64,000 nt of DNA, from positions 248,001 through 312,000 of the forward strand of contig NC_014762.1 in NCBI RefSeq assembly GCF_000183725.1, in the 5' to 3' direction. The notes under the pieces were generated by a model. It did no database searches, was not told the DNA's origin, and saw only the letters and a list, made by a program, of their open reading frames with translations. The position numbers were made by a program, and so were the translations under genes. Below, piece by piece: positions 17,506-27,893 of this stretch; positions within the stretch are counted from its first letter, which is position 1; each line of letters opens with the position of its first letter. Source of the stretch: Sulfuricurvum kujiense DSM 16994 (GTDB taxonomy: Bacteria > Campylobacterota > Campylobacteria > Campylobacterales > Sulfurimonadaceae).

Positions 17506-19392
17506 ATGGAACTTTATTTATATATTGCACTCTTCGCTCCGTTGGTCGGATCATTGTTTTCGGCATTGTTCACAGCGACACCAAAATCAAGCATTACGGG
17601 GTACGTAGCCTCAGGTCTGTTATTTACGTCGTTTGTAAGCAGTGCTATTTTGCTCAATTATGTCATGGGAGGCCATACCGTACACGTTGAGATGATGACG
17701 TGGATGGCGACGGGTGATTTGTATATCCCGTTCGGATTTGTTGTTGATCAGGTAAGCGTGGTCATGATGATGGTTGTTACGATCGTTTCAACCGTTGTAC
17801 ACGTTTATTCCATCGGATATATGGACCACGACAAAGGGTTTAACCGTTTCTTTGCATGGCTTTCGGCATTCGTATTCTCGATGATGGTACTCGTTATGAG
17901 TGACAATTTCGCAGGTCTTTTCATCGGATGGGAAGGGGTCGGTCTTTGTTCATGGGGGCTCATCGGATTCTGGTATCACAAAGAATCGGCAACATGGGCG
18001 GCAAACGAAGCGTTCATTATGAACCGTATCGCCGACCTTGGGATGTTGATCGGTATTTTCTTGATTTACTGGAACGTCGGTTCATTGCAGTACGATGTCG
18101 TATTTGCCGAAGTCGGTAATCTTCAGCCGGTAATTATTACGTGGATCGGTATTTTCCTATTCATCGGTGCTATGGGTAAATCGGCACAGTTTCCGTTACA
18201 CACATGGCTTGCCGATGCGATGGAAGGTCCGACTCCGGTTTCCGCGCTGATCCATGCCGCAACCATGGTTACCGCAGGGGTATACCTTGTTGTCCGTGCA
18301 AATCCGATTTACGATCTGATTCCGAACGTCGGTATCTTTATCGCGAGCCTCGGTGCATTCGTTGCCCTTTTTGCGGCATCGATGGCATTGGTTAACCGTG
18401 ATATGAAACGTATCATTGCGTATTCTACATTGTCACAACTCGGCTATATGTTCGTAGCAGCCGGATTGGGAGCGTATTGGGTTGCATTGTTCCACCTTAT
18501 GGCACACGCATTTTTCAAAGCGCTCTTGTTCCTCGGTGCCGGTAACGTCATGCACGCAATGCACGATGAGCTTGACCCGTTCAAAATGGGGGGATTGCGC
18601 AAAGTGATGAAAGGGACATTCGTTATGATGACCCTCGCTTCGGTTGCGTTAGCGGGTATCTATCCGTTCGCCGGATTCTTCTCAAAAGATTTGATTTTAG
18701 AAGTCGGGTTTGTTGAGCATCATTATGTTATTTATACGGTATTGTTGTTGACGGCAGGGTTGACCGCATTTTATTCATTCCGTCTTGTCGCGTTGATCTT
18801 CCACGGGGAAGAGCGCTATAAACTTTTCGGTATCCATCCTCATGAGGCGTATAAATTTATGTTGGTGGCGATGTCGCCGTTGCTTGTACTGGCAATTATT
18901 GCAGGTTCGTTTAAAATGACCTACTACCAATTGGTGATCAATCTTCTTCCATCGACGCAGTACCATGTTCACAGCGCAACGACGTTTTGGATTATGACGA
19001 TCGGAACGCAGCTGTTTGTTATCCTTGCCATTCTTTTTGCGTACAAAAAATACAGCAACTGGAACAGTGTACCGGATGGAACGTCTAAAATGGAAAAAAG
19101 CTTTGGCTACAAATTGTTGTGGAATCAATATTACATTCCAAAAATCTATGACGAGGTTTTTTCGAAGCCGTATCTTGAACTTTCTAAAATCGCATGGAAA
19201 CAGATCGATCTTAAAATCGTCGATGCAACCGTCGATGCGATTGCCAATGCAATTTACAAAACGGGTGAGAATACACGCGATATCCAAAACGGAAATCTTT
19301 CATCTATGCTTCGTTGGATGGTTGTCGGTTTGGTTGTACTAATGACACTAGCCGTTGCCTTTAACGTTGGGTACAACGTGTTTGGCGCTTAA
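17506..19392 (+). CDS. nuoL: NADH-quinone oxidoreductase subunit L
   Basis: A 628-residue antiporter-like subunit with about 16 membrane helices, the distal proton pump of complex I. Motifs include FIGWEGVGLCSWGLIGFW with the key Glu, GKSAQFPLHTWLADAMEGPT with the channel Lys, and LINRDMKR-like LVNRDMKRIIAYSTLSQLGY. The C-terminal approximately 130 residues would form the lateral helix and terminal anchor helix. The gene begins three bases after nuoK. Confidence 0.97.
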   Translation: MELYLYIALFAPLVGSLFSALFTATPKSSITGYVASGLLFTSFVSSAILLNYVMGGHTVHVEMMTWMATGDLYIPFGFVVDQVSVVMMMVVTIVSTVVHVYSIGYMDHDKGFNRFFAWLSAFVFSMMVLVMSDNFAGLFIGWEGVGLCSWGLIGFWYHKESATWAANEAFIMNRIADLGMLIGIFLIYWNVGSLQYDVVFAEVGNLQPVIITWIGIFLFIGAMGKSAQFPLHTWLADAMEGPTPVSALIHAATMVTAGVYLVVRANPIYDLIPNVGIFIASLGAFVALFAASMALVNRDMKRIIAYSTLSQLGYMFVAAGLGAYWVALFHLMAHAFFKALLFLGAGNVMHAMHDELDPFKMGGLRKVMKGTFVMMTLASVALAGIYPFAGFFSKDLILEVGFVEHHYVIYTVLLLTAGLTAFYSFRLVALIFHGEERYKLFGIHPHEAYKFMLVAMSPLLVLAIIAGSFKMTYYQLVINLLPSTQYHVHSATTFWIMTIGTQLFVILAILFAYKKYSNWNSVPDGTSKMEKSFGYKLLWNQYYIPKIYDEVFSKPYLELSKIAWKQIDLKIVDATVDAIANAIYKTGENTRDIQNGNLSSMLRWMVVGLVVLMTLAVAFNVGYNVFGA

Positions 19393-19398
19393 GGAGTA

Positions 19399-20949
19399 AT
19401 GATGATAGATCATATTTTAACACTTTTAATTTTCTTCCCTGCATTGGCAGCAATGCTTGGATTTGTCGTCACAAAAGATAGTATGAGAGCCTACGGTATC
19501 GCCGTAGCATTCATCGAGTTTGTCCTCTCTTTGTGGTTGTGGTATGCATACGATCCGATGATTTCGGGAATGCAGTTTATGGAGTCTATGCCGTTGATTC
19601 CGGCGTTTGGTATTAATTACCTTCTCGGTGTTGATGGAATTTCGCTCTTTATCATCATTCTTTCAACGTTTTTCACGTTGATCGGCATCGCGTCATTGAC
19701 CGAAAAACGCCGTATAAAAGATTTGATTATCACGTTGTTGTTCCTTGAGATGACAATGGTGGGTGTTTTTGCGGCTTTGGATGCGATTGTCTTTTACGTA
19801 TTCTGGGAACTCTCTTTGGTTCCGATGCTCTACATCATCGGTGCATGGGGCGGACCGCTACGTATTTATGCGTCGATCAAGTTTTTCCTCTACACCTTTA
19901 CAGGGTCGTTGGTGATGTTGGTCGGTATGCTGTTTATGGCCTATTTTTATTACCAAGCGACCGGTCAATGGAGCTTCTCGATCCTTGAATGGTACCGTTT
20001 GATTTTGCCGGAAAACTTCCAATTGTGGCTGTTTGCGGCATTTTTCCTCGGTTTTGCGATCAAAGTTCCGATGTTCCCGTTTCATACATGGCTTCCGTAT
20101 GCGCACGGTCAGGCACCGACCATCGGTTCGGTTATCCTTGCGGCAATTTTGCTTAAAATGGGAACCTATGCGTTTGTCCGTTTCTCTTTGCCGTTGTTCC
20201 CGGATGCATCGGTATTTTTCATGTTCCCTATCGCAATCATTGCGATCATCATGATTATTTATACGGCGATGGTAGCGTATGCGCAAGAAGATATTAAACA
20301 AGTCGTTGCGTACAGTTCGGTATCCCACATGGGGGTTATTATCCTCGGAACTTTCGCATTGAACGTTGAGGGGGTGAGCGGATCGGTATTCTTGATGCTC
20401 GCTCACGGGGTCGTTTCCGGTGCTCTGTTCTTGCTTGTGGGTGTTATCTACGATCGTCGCCATACAAAACTGATGTCAGAGTTCGGTGGTCTTGCATCCG
20501 TAATGCCGCGTTATGCGACTATTTTCGGAATTATGATGATGGCATCGGTCGGATTGCCGCTTACGATCAACTTCGTCGGGGAGTTTTTAAGTCTTTTAGG
20601 CTTTTACAAACAATCTCATATGTTGACGTTGACGGCTGGGGTAGCGATTATCGTCGGTGCGATCTATATGCTTTCAGCGTATAAAAAAGCCTTTTTCGGC
20701 CCTGTAACGAATGAAGCTAACCGCCATCTAAAAGATGTCAATCGTACAGAGCTTTTAGGATTGATTCCTTTGGTTATCGTCGCTATCTGGCTAGGGGTTT
20801 ATCCGAAACCGGTTTTAGAGCCGATTAATAACAGTGTTGAATCGGTGATTCAGCTTATGCACGATAAAGCGCAAAGTCCTGAAGCGAAAGAGCGCATCCC
20901 TGATCTATCAGGTAAAAACGGGATTATTTCTATGAAGGAGGCGAACTAA
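19399..20949 (+). CDS. nuoM: NADH-quinone oxidoreductase subunit M
   Basis: A 516-residue antiporter-like proton-pumping subunit with about 14 helices. It shows [21 protein letters not shown] and [20 protein letters not shown] with the essential Glu, [20 protein letters not shown] with the essential Lys, and [18 protein letters not shown]. Two ATG codons stand in tandem (19399 and 19402); AAGGAG at 19391-19396 fits the second slightly better. The stop shares a base with nuoN. Confidence 0.96.
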   Translation: MMIDHILTLLIFFPALAAMLGFVVTKDSMRAYGIAVAFIEFVLSLWLWYAYDPMISGMQFMESMPLIPAFGINYLLGVDGISLFIIILSTFFTLIGIASLTEKRRIKDLIITLLFLEMTMVGVFAALDAIVFYVFWELSLVPMLYIIGAWGGPLRIYASIKFFLYTFTGSLVMLVGMLFMAYFYYQATGQWSFSILEWYRLILPENFQLWLFAAFFLGFAIKVPMFPFHTWLPYAHGQAPTIGSVILAAILLKMGTYAFVRFSLPLFPDASVFFMFPIAIIAIIMIIYTAMVAYAQEDIKQVVAYSSVSHMGVIILGTFALNVEGVSGSVFLMLAHGVVSGALFLLVGVIYDRRHTKLMSEFGGLASVMPRYATIFGIMMMASVGLPLTINFVGEFLSLLGFYKQSHMLTLTAGVAIIVGAIYMLSAYKKAFFGPVTNEANRHLKDVNRTELLGLIPLVIVAIWLGVYPKPVLEPINNSVESVIQLMHDKAQSPEAKERIPDLSGKNGIISMKEAN

Positions 20950-22454
20950 TGTTAGAGCCGATTCATGTTTCTCTGGCGTCGCTTAATTTAGCGACGTTGG
21001 CTCCGATGCTCATTGCTATCGTCGGTGCATTGGGTATTTTAGTCATTGATATGGTGAAAGGTGGATTGAACAAAACGCTATACGTTATGGTCAGTCTTCT
21101 CTTTTTGCTTCTCGATTTGGGTGCATTGGTCGATTTCGCCGGTGTATTTATCAAAAACGGGACGGTGTTAGGATTCTTTGATGTCATGCTGATGGACGGG
21201 ATCGCTATTCTGTCTCAGATTATTATCGTTGTCGGATCGATGTTATTTATCCCATTGGCTTTAACGTCAAAACGATTCCACGAGTACAACTATCCGGAAT
21301 ATTTCGCTCTGTTCTTGTTTATGATTGCGGGATTTCAGTTTATGGTTGCAACCGACAATCTTATTTTGATTTTTGTCGGACTTGAGACCGCATCATTGGC
21401 ACTGTATACATTGATCGCATTGCACAACCGCTCAAAATCGTTTGAAGCGGCGGTAAAATATTTTACCATGGGTGCTTTAGCAGCAGGTTTTTACGCGTTC
21501 GGTTCCATGATCCTTTATGCGATCAGCGGTTCGGTTGAGATTAACCAAATCGCAACGATATTGGCGGAAGATCACTACAGAAACATAGGTTTTGTATTGC
21601 TTGCAATGGCGTTTATGATTGCGGCATTCGGATTTAAGCTTTCAATGGTTCCGTTTCATACATGGACGCCGGACGTTTATGAGGGTTCATCTGCGGCACT
21701 TGCCGGATACATGTCGATTGTTCCTAAGATTGCGGCATTTGTCGTGGCGATGCGCTTGTTTGAATTCTTGGTTCACAGCGGTATCGTATGGCTTCAAGTG
21801 ATCTTGTATATCGGGGTTGTCGTAACGATGACCGCATCAAATATCTGGGCGTTGGTTCAAACCGATGTCAAACGGATGCTGGCGTACAGTTCGATCAGTC
21901 ATGCCGGTTTTGTAATGTCGGCTATTTTGATCGGTACGACCCAAGCCAATACCGGCCTCTTTTTATATTGGGCATTGTTCAGCTTTACCAATCTCGGTGC
22001 ATTTACCATGCTGTGGGTAAACCGTCAGAAAAATCTTTTACCGGGACAAAGTTCGGATCATCCGTACGAAAAATTCTCGGGAATGATCAAAACGATGCCG
22101 ATGGGTGCGGTAATGATGGGGCTCTTTATGCTTTCACTCGCAGGGATTCCTCCGTTTGGTCTCTTCTGGGGTAAAATGTACATGATCGGAGCGGCGGTAA
22201 GTGCCGGATACACCGTGTTGGCACTTATTATGGCGCTTAACTCGGCAATCGCCGGGTACTATTATTTAAAACTCATCGTTTTCATGTTTATGAAAGAGCC
22301 GAGAGTGGGATATGAGAAATATTATTTTATGAATGCCTCCCTCTCCCTTAGAACCATTATCGGTCTTGCGGCGGTCGGAACGATTTTTGCCGTATTTGCG
22401 GTAAACCCTTTGTTGAAAGTTATTACGCTATTCGTGTATAATAGCGGCTATTAA
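20949..22454 (+). CDS. nuoN: NADH-quinone oxidoreductase subunit N
   Basis: A 501-residue antiporter-like subunit, the last structural gene of the nuo operon. Recognisable elements are [40 protein letters not shown] with the channel Lys, [19 protein letters not shown] and a [13 protein letters not shown] helix. It overlaps the nuoM stop by one base and is followed 21 bases later by pflA, which probably shares the transcript. Confidence 0.96.
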   Translation: MLEPIHVSLASLNLATLAPMLIAIVGALGILVIDMVKGGLNKTLYVMVSLLFLLLDLGALVDFAGVFIKNGTVLGFFDVMLMDGIAILSQIIIVVGSMLFIPLALTSKRFHEYNYPEYFALFLFMIAGFQFMVATDNLILIFVGLETASLALYTLIALHNRSKSFEAAVKYFTMGALAAGFYAFGSMILYAISGSVEINQIATILAEDHYRNIGFVLLAMAFMIAAFGFKLSMVPFHTWTPDVYEGSSAALAGYMSIVPKIAAFVVAMRLFEFLVHSGIVWLQVILYIGVVVTMTASNIWALVQTDVKRMLAYSSISHAGFVMSAILIGTTQANTGLFLYWALFSFTNLGAFTMLWVNRQKNLLPGQSSDHPYEKFSGMIKTMPMGAVMMGLFMLSLAGIPPFGLFWGKMYMIGAAVSAGYTVLALIMALNSAIAGYYYLKLIVFMFMKEPRVGYEKYYFMNASLSLRTIIGLAAVGTIFAVFAVNPLLKVITLFVYNSGY

Positions 22455-22475
22455 AAGGAAACAAAAGGGGAAGGA

Positions 22476-24833
22476 TTGAAGTTCTGGATTATTTTATCCC
22501 TTTGTCTTCCCCTCTTCGGACTTGAACTCTCTATTCAAAGCGGCAAAGAAGAGGGTGAAAAATTTAGTATTCTTCATCTTCGTCATACTGTCCCCTTTGC
22601 GTGTAAAGCAATGGACGATGAATTCGGTGAAACAAAGCGGATTGAGTGTTATCTTCCGACACCGCCTAAACAAAATTTTTCTCCTATCGATAACGGACAA
22701 CTGTTAGTATCCTCTTCAACAACATCGAATGGTTATACGATTACCGTACTTCCAAAATCAAAAATCAAACTTATTCCGGTCCTCTTTAATCTGACAAAAA
22801 CGAAAGAGACATATCAAAATGATGCGAAAAAAGCATTTCATTGGAATATTGTCGGATATCAAAGTAATCTTCCCCTTATTAGTCTTTCTTCATCCTCGGC
22901 AACCGCAATTAATTTCCCGATCAAAATTGCAAAAAGTCCCCCTCCCTTTGTCGGCGGGCTAGACCTAAAAGGTAATCCGATCAAAATTACGCGGGTACAA
23001 GATGTCACCGATTATATGGAGATGAAGAAAGCGTATGCGGCAAAAAATTATATCAAAGTCATTGACCGTGCCGAAAATACTCTAAAAGAATATCCGAATA
23101 CAGTTTTCAAAAATGAGCTGATGCTCTATCAAATCCGCTCATACCATCAGCTGGGGGAATTTGAAAAAGTTTTGGCATTATCCAAACGTTTTTTACGGGA
23201 ATTTTCGTCCGATCCTGGACTTGCGGAGGTTTTGACCTATACGGCCAACGCCTACAGTAAGATCGGACAAATAACCGATGCCGATTATTTCTTTGACAGG
23301 CTGTTTGATGAGCAAGGCGACAGTCCGTTTGCTCCGCAAGGAATGATTTATAAGGCAGAGCAGCTGGAGACGAACGGAGAACCGAAAAAAGCGGCGCAAT
23401 ATTATAAAAAAGCACTCTCGTCAACAACAGACGTAGCCATTGCGTCCAAAGCGGCATTTAAACTCGCCCAGAGTGAACTAATGAGCGGAGATGTTCAAAA
23501 AGCGGCACAGTATGTTGATAAAATCATAACGGTGAATCCTGATTATTTCAGTGAAGTAACAGATGACGCGATAAATATGGCCACTTCCTTTATGGATAAA
23601 AAAGATCCTAAAACGGCTGCCAGACTCACGGAAGCGCTATTGAACAAAAGTGATAAGAAGTCGGATAATTATCAGCTATTGCTTAAAAATCTCGGGCTCC
23701 AATTAGCAAAAGCCGGAAAGCGGGGCGAAGCATTAAAGCGCTTTAACGAATATTTAGAAAGTTTCAAATACGGTGATTATGCCGAAGAGGTAAGACGGGC
23801 AAAAGACGGCCTCTTTTTTAATGAAGGGGATACCAATACGACGGAAGAGATCAAGAAATACAACGACTTGATCGATCGCTACGGAGACGACAGTGTCGGA
23901 CGAAAAGCGCTGTATAAAAAAGCACAGCTATTGCTTAAAGAGAAAAAATACAAAGAGGTATTGGACATTGAGAGTGATCTTTATCGATTGGATTCGACCG
24001 AGTATCCCGAAACCAATCAGCTGATTTCAAAAAGCGCTATCGGATTTGAAAAGTCCCTTTTAAAAGAGGGAAAATGCGCCGATGCGATGAAATTCCAGAA
24101 AATGTATAAAATTAAACTTCTTCCGGAGTGGGATGAATCGCTATTTAACTGTGCATTGAAAACAGCACAATATCCGACGGCTAAGAAAATAGCGCAGAGT
24201 CATCTGAAATCTAATTCTGTAGCCGAACGGCAGATTTGGCTCTTTAGAATGGTAAAAACGCAGTTCGGGTTAGGAGAATATAAAGCGGCGAGCAAGGGAG
24301 GAGAAGAGCTGATCACCCTTTTGGGGGTACAAAAGAATCCGCCTCTCAATGAGATTTATCGTATCATGTTTGATGCCGCTCAACGTGTAGGGGACAGCGA
24401 TGCAATGATTCGCAATATCAAATCAATCGAAGGCGTTTTTCCGAATGATTTTACCGATATTGAACGCTATACCCAAATGGTGAGTTTAGGGCTGAAACGC
24501 AAAGACGAGGCGATGACACAGACATATTCACGCAAAGTCATTACGTTGCAGGAACGGACAAAGAGCTATACACAAAGCCCTTATATCGAGTTCACATTGG
24601 CACAGTCGTATCAAAATCTAGGTAAAGACACGGATGCTCTAAATGTATTAAAAACGTTAAACAAACAAAAACTTAATACGGAAAAACGTGCCCGACAGCA
24701 GTATCTTATCGGTGCGATTGAGCAAAAACTAGGGCGCAAACGTGAAGCACGTGATGCGTTTAACGCGAGTATCAAAGCGGACAAAAATTCCGCATGGGGC
24801 AAACTGGCTAAAGACGCACTAGCGCTGTTTTAA
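22476..24833 (+). CDS. pflA: PflA-like TPR protein (paralysed flagellum protein A)
   Basis: A 785-residue exported protein with a short signal peptide (MKFWIILSLCLPLFG) and an N-terminal beta-rich domain to about residue 170, followed by TPR-like helical repeats to the end (for example YAAKNYIKVIDRAENTLKEY and GEPKKAAQYYKKALSS). In Campylobacter jejuni a periplasmic TPR protein of nearly the same length, PflA, is encoded directly after nuoN and is needed for flagellar rotation as part of the motor scaffold; size, domain order and position match. The start is TTG at 22476 after AAAAGGGGAAGG. Convergent with miaA, the two coding ends overlapping by 15 bases. Confidence 0.82.
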   Translation: MKFWIILSLCLPLFGLELSIQSGKEEGEKFSILHLRHTVPFACKAMDDEFGETKRIECYLPTPPKQNFSPIDNGQLLVSSSTTSNGYTITVLPKSKIKLIPVLFNLTKTKETYQNDAKKAFHWNIVGYQSNLPLISLSSSSATAINFPIKIAKSPPPFVGGLDLKGNPIKITRVQDVTDYMEMKKAYAAKNYIKVIDRAENTLKEYPNTVFKNELMLYQIRSYHQLGEFEKVLALSKRFLREFSSDPGLAEVLTYTANAYSKIGQITDADYFFDRLFDEQGDSPFAPQGMIYKAEQLETNGEPKKAAQYYKKALSSTTDVAIASKAAFKLAQSELMSGDVQKAAQYVDKIITVNPDYFSEVTDDAINMATSFMDKKDPKTAARLTEALLNKSDKKSDNYQLLLKNLGLQLAKAGKRGEALKRFNEYLESFKYGDYAEEVRRAKDGLFFNEGDTNTTEEIKKYNDLIDRYGDDSVGRKALYKKAQLLLKEKKYKEVLDIESDLYRLDSTEYPETNQLISKSAIGFEKSLLKEGKCADAMKFQKMYKIKLLPEWDESLFNCALKTAQYPTAKKIAQSHLKSNSVAERQIWLFRMVKTQFGLGEYKAASKGGEELITLLGVQKNPPLNEIYRIMFDAAQRVGDSDAMIRNIKSIEGVFPNDFTDIERYTQMVSLGLKRKDEAMTQTYSRKVITLQERTKSYTQSPYIEFTLAQSYQNLGKDTDALNVLKTLNKQKLNTEKRARQQYLIGAIEQKLGRKREARDAFNASIKADKNSAWGKLAKDALALF

Positions 24834-25718
24834 AATCGAATCCGCAATGTTTTCCAGTTCGTGGGACGAAGCGCTTGCTCTTAGAGTAAACTGGTGAATA
24901 TTAAATGTCTGCTGACGCTTTGCCAGCTGTCCCGTATGGATACTAACGAGTTCTATTAGCTCAGGCTTTGAAATCTTTCCATCTAGGTATTCTAGTGTTT
25001 CAATAATGCCGATAGCTTTCATGCTATTCGGTACTCTTCCGTATTTTCGTTCCAGTTCGGCCACTTCATCAATTAATCCCGCATCTACCATTTTCCGGGT
25101 CCGCAGAGCAATTCTATCCCTCAACAACGTACGATCGATATCCAAATGCAATACGGGGCACTCTGTGATGATCGGCGAAGGGGGATTTGTACGAAACCAT
25201 TCGCTTGGAGCTGTTTGCGTCTCCAGATAGATCAAAAGCATCTTCTCGATACGGTAGGCATCGCTAGGAGCAATTTTTCCCATGCTGATAGGATCGACGC
25301 TGCTTAGCAGTTTATGGCACTCCGAGAGATCGCAGAGCATCTCTTTAGTTTTTAGGAGCGTATCGGATGAAAAATCGGGAATTTCGGATAACCCCTCAAT
25401 CATACTTTTGAGATAAAAACTGCTTCCGCCGACAATGATAACGTTTTTATCATTCAGTATCGCCTGATCGCAAATACGGTTATACTCATCGATAAAGGTC
25501 ATAACGCTGGCATTTTCATCAGGATTCAGACGATCAACCCCGAAGTGCTCAATTTTGGCTAATTCGCCTTTTGTAGGCTTTGCGGAGGCAATATCGATCT
25601 CTTTATAGATACTGAGAGAGTCGATTGAGAGGATCAACGCATTATATTTTTCTGCAAGTTTGAGGGCAAGATCACTCTTTCCTGATGCTGTCGAGCCGAT
25701 AAGCGCTAATTGTTTCAT
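24819..25718 (-). CDS. miaA: tRNA dimethylallyltransferase
   Basis: A 299-residue enzyme that transfers the dimethylallyl group to N6 of A37 in tRNAs reading UNN codons, the substrate of MiaB, which is also encoded in this window. Walker A is GSTASGKSDLA at the N-terminus, followed by SIDSLSIYKEIDIASAKPT and the FYLKSMIEGLSEIPDF region. The ATG at 25718 (MKQLALIGSTAS) is chosen; a TTG at 25736 would add six residues not seen in the family. The start codon follows a TATAAT after eight bases, so the message may be leaderless. Confidence 0.93.
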   Translation of the reverse strand: MKQLALIGSTASGKSDLALKLAEKYNALILSIDSLSIYKEIDIASAKPTKGELAKIEHFGVDRLNPDENASVMTFIDEYNRICDQAILNDKNVIIVGGSSFYLKSMIEGLSEIPDFSSDTLLKTKEMLCDLSECHKLLSSVDPISMGKIAPSDAYRIEKMLLIYLETQTAPSEWFRTNPPSPIITECPVLHLDIDRTLLRDRIALRTRKMVDAGLIDEVAELERKYGRVPNSMKAIGIIETLEYLDGKISKPELIELVSIHTGQLAKRQQTFNIHQFTLRASASSHELENIADSILKQR

Positions 25719-25726
25719 GAAGACAA

Positions 25727-25732
25727 TTATAC
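25727..25732 (-). promoter_or_regulatory. miaA: Candidate -10 of miaA immediately before the start codon
   Basis: On the minus strand TATAAT is followed by TGTCTTC-type bases and then the ATG at 25718. Transcription would begin at or next to the ATG, and there is no Shine-Dalgarno sequence between, both consistent with a leaderless mRNA. Confidence 0.4.
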
Positions 25733-25749
25733 CCAATAGGGCACAAGCT

Positions 25750-25763
25750 ACCCCAAAAGGGGT
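25750..25763. other. Short G/C hairpin in the miaA-mqnP divergent gap
   Basis: ACCCC (25750-25754) pairs with GGGGT (25759-25763) across AAAA. A near-identical hairpin lies before the NDH-2 gene (53173-53185). The remainder of the 154-base gap holds a candidate -10 TAAAAT for mqnP at 25838-25843. Confidence 0.35.
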
Positions 25764-25872
25764 GTATGAACTTCTAATGAGGACCCCAGCAGGGCAGAGA
25801 AGCTGTTTGATAAGGTACCCTTAAAGAGTATTTACGATAAAATAAAAGCCATTTGATTGCTAAAGGGATGCT

Positions 25873-26733
25873 GTGAATCGTTTGAGGAAAAGACTGCAAG
25901 ATTTTAATGAGCTGGTAATGTTTCAGCACAGTATATTTTCGCTTCCTTTCATCTTCATAGCTATGATAGTTGCTGCAGAGGGATGGTTCGGGTTCAAGCT
26001 CCTTTTGTTAGGTGCTTTTGCAGCCATAAGTGCCCGAAATGCGGCGATGGGTTTTAACCGATATATCGACCGCTCTTTTGACATTCATAATCCGCGCACA
26101 TCGGGGCGGCCCAGTGTCGACGGACGGCTTGACGGTGCATCGATTGCCATTTTTACGGCGGTCAATGCGCTTGTTTTTATGGCAGTAGCCTATTTTATCA
26201 ACGATTTGGCATTTTATCTCAGCTTTCCGGTGTTGATCGTTTTGTTCAGCTATTCGTTTTTCAAACGGTTCAGTTCGATGGCACATATCGTATTGGGTAT
26301 ATCGCTGGGGCTGGCTCCGATAGCGGGGGCTATAGCGGTACTCGGCACCGTTCCGCAATGGTCGCTCTGGCTGAGTATCGGCGTCGTATTTTGGGTTGCG
26401 GGATTTGATCTGCTGTATTCATTGCAGGATATGGAGTTTGATAAAACGAACAATCTTCATTCGATCCCTTCTAAATACGGCTCTCAGGCAACATTGAAAA
26501 TTTCGGCTTTTTTTCACGTTCTAACGGTTGTCTTCTGGGCGATTTTTGTACATAAAGCCGCTCTAGGGATGTTTGCATCCGGTGCGGTGTTGTTTTCAGC
26601 ATTGATGTTGACGTATGAGCATATTCTTGTCCGTCGTGATTTTACTCAGATAGACCGTGCATTCTTTACCGTAAACGGCTATTTGGGATTTGTGTTTATC
26701 GGATTGATTATTTTAGATAAGGTGGCAGTATGA
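25873..26733 (+). CDS. mqnP: UbiA-family prenyltransferase of the futalosine menaquinone pathway (MqnP-like)
   Basis: A 286-residue integral membrane prenyltransferase with about eight helices. The first Asp-rich motif is NRYIDRSFD and the second DLLYSLQDMEFD, which bind Mg-prenyl diphosphate. In this phylum such UbiA homologues attach the polyprenyl tail to the naphthoate nucleus in menaquinone synthesis via futalosine, and mqnC lies elsewhere in the window, so MqnP is a better name than UbiA. GTG start after AAAGGGATG. The last bases overlap the next gene (ATGA). Confidence 0.85.
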   Translation: MNRLRKRLQDFNELVMFQHSIFSLPFIFIAMIVAAEGWFGFKLLLLGAFAAISARNAAMGFNRYIDRSFDIHNPRTSGRPSVDGRLDGASIAIFTAVNALVFMAVAYFINDLAFYLSFPVLIVLFSYSFFKRFSSMAHIVLGISLGLAPIAGAIAVLGTVPQWSLWLSIGVVFWVAGFDLLYSLQDMEFDKTNNLHSIPSKYGSQATLKISAFFHVLTVVFWAIFVHKAALGMFASGAVLFSALMLTYEHILVRRDFTQIDRAFFTVNGYLGFVFIGLIILDKVAV

Positions 26734-27251
26734 GCGATATAAGATTAGTACAGGCGACAATCGATTTGGCATACGAAGAGGTGCTTGACAACAATGAGAA
26801 ATTTGAACATGAATTTAATTTAATCGGGGTAGCGGAAGAAAATTCGATCACGCAGGGGATAAAACATGTCAAGGTTCGCGGAGAGTTGGATGAAACGAAC
26901 GCTTTGATGCTCAATATTATGGCTGAGTTGTATCGTAAGATGGAAAAAATTGAGATGCTTCTGAGCAACGGGAAAATAAACCGTCTTGAACTTTCGTCCA
27001 AAGGGCTCATTGATAGTATCGGGCTGGAACATTTTAAACTCAGCTCGGATTCTTTAGAGGTCGGAAAACATTATTACGGAAGAATGGAAATCGCAACGTT
27101 TCCGAAACGGGAAATCGCCCTCTATTTCGAAGCAGTTGAGCCGTCGTTGGCAAAAATAGAAAATATCCATGTTCGGGACAAAGAGGCATGGGGGTATTAT
27201 ATGACAGCGTGCGAACGTGTTATGATTCGTCAAATGAAAGGGCTTGAATGA
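26730..27251 (+). CDS. Conserved hypothetical protein, possibly PilZ-like
   Basis: A 173-residue soluble protein I do not recognise with certainty. An N-terminal helical part contains ALMLNIMAELYRKMEKIEMLL, followed by a beta-rich second half (LELSSKGLIDSIGLEHFKL, GKHYYGRMEIATFPKREIAL). That arrangement resembles proteins with an atypical PilZ fold, but the RxxxR c-di-GMP-binding motif is not evident. Overlaps mqnP by four bases and the next gene by four bases (ATGA), so it belongs to the same transcript. Confidence 0.6.
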   Translation: MSDIRLVQATIDLAYEEVLDNNEKFEHEFNLIGVAEENSITQGIKHVKVRGELDETNALMLNIMAELYRKMEKIEMLLSNGKINRLELSSKGLIDSIGLEHFKLSSDSLEVGKHYYGRMEIATFPKREIALYFEAVEPSLAKIENIHVRDKEAWGYYMTACERVMIRQMKGLE

Positions 27252-27763
27252 ATCACTCTATCGAGATAGCATTGGTTGCTCTGGCCGTTGTGGTCGTGGG
27301 ACTGATCTATTATGTAGTCACTAAAGAGAGTGAAGTCTCTACACAGATCCGCTCAATTGCGAAAGTAGTGGAAGATTTGCACCGCGAACTGTTCATGATG
27401 GACAAACGGCTCAAACAGGAGCTTGAGATTATTACCTCTTTGCAAGAGAGCGTACCGCGTGAGCAAACGTCGCTTCATGCGGAGCTCGGACGAGAAGTCA
27501 ATGAACTTTCGGTTCCGATATTAGAGTCCCTTACCCATATTGAAGAGAGCTTTGGCGGGTACAAAGAGAAAACCGAAAATCGTCTCCGTTATTTAGAAGA
27601 ACGTATCCGAAACCTTTCGCTTCCAACATCGATCAGCGGGCTCGACGATGAAAAAGTCATTAGCCGTTATAATCAGGGGATAGAAATCGATGCGATTGCC
27701 AAAGAGCTTCGTTTGTCAAAAGCGGAAGTGGAATTTGTTCTAAAAATTAATCAACTCAGATAG
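27248..27763 (+). CDS. Membrane-anchored coiled-coil protein with C-terminal helix-turn-helix-like segment
   Basis: A 171-residue protein with one N-terminal transmembrane helix (IALVALAVVVVGLIYYVV), a long coiled coil over residues 30-130, and a terminal segment (VISRYNQGIEIDAIAKELR with LSKAEVEFVLKI) that looks like a small helix-turn-helix of the type found in DUF2802/DUF6115-style proteins. No enzymatic motif. Its overlap with the preceding gene implies co-translation. Function unknown; a membrane-tethered scaffold or regulator is only a guess. Confidence 0.6.
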   Translation: MNHSIEIALVALAVVVVGLIYYVVTKESEVSTQIRSIAKVVEDLHRELFMMDKRLKQELEIITSLQESVPREQTSLHAELGREVNELSVPILESLTHIEESFGGYKEKTENRLRYLEERIRNLSLPTSISGLDDEKVISRYNQGIEIDAIAKELRLSKAEVEFVLKINQLR

Positions 27764-27780
27764 TTATAAGGTTTGTTAGC

Positions 27781-27786
27781 TATAAT
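27781..27786 (+). promoter_or_regulatory. -10 box of the tRNA-Arg gene
   Basis: A perfect TATAAT 20 bases before the mature 5' end of the tRNA. No convincing -35 element. Confidence 0.6.
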
Positions 27787-27806
27787 TTCGTTCTCTTTAA
27801 AAAGAT

Positions 27807-27883
27807 GCGTCCGTAGCTCAGCTGGATAGAGCACCGGTTTGCGGTACCGGCGGTCAGGGATTCGAATTCCTTCGGGCGCACCA
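27807..27883 (+). tRNA. tRNA-Arg (anticodon GCG)
   Basis: A complete 77-base cloverleaf with encoded CCA. The acceptor stem GCGTCCG pairs with CGGGCGC including one G-T pair, the D-arm is GCTCAGCTGGATAGAGC, the anticodon stem CCGGT/ACCGG closes the loop TTGCGGT with anticodon GCG (reads CGC and, by wobble, CGT), and the T-arm contains GATTCGAATTC. The downstream TTTCATTTTTAG is T-rich but has no hairpin. Confidence 0.97.
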
Positions 27884-27893
27884 TCTTTCATTT

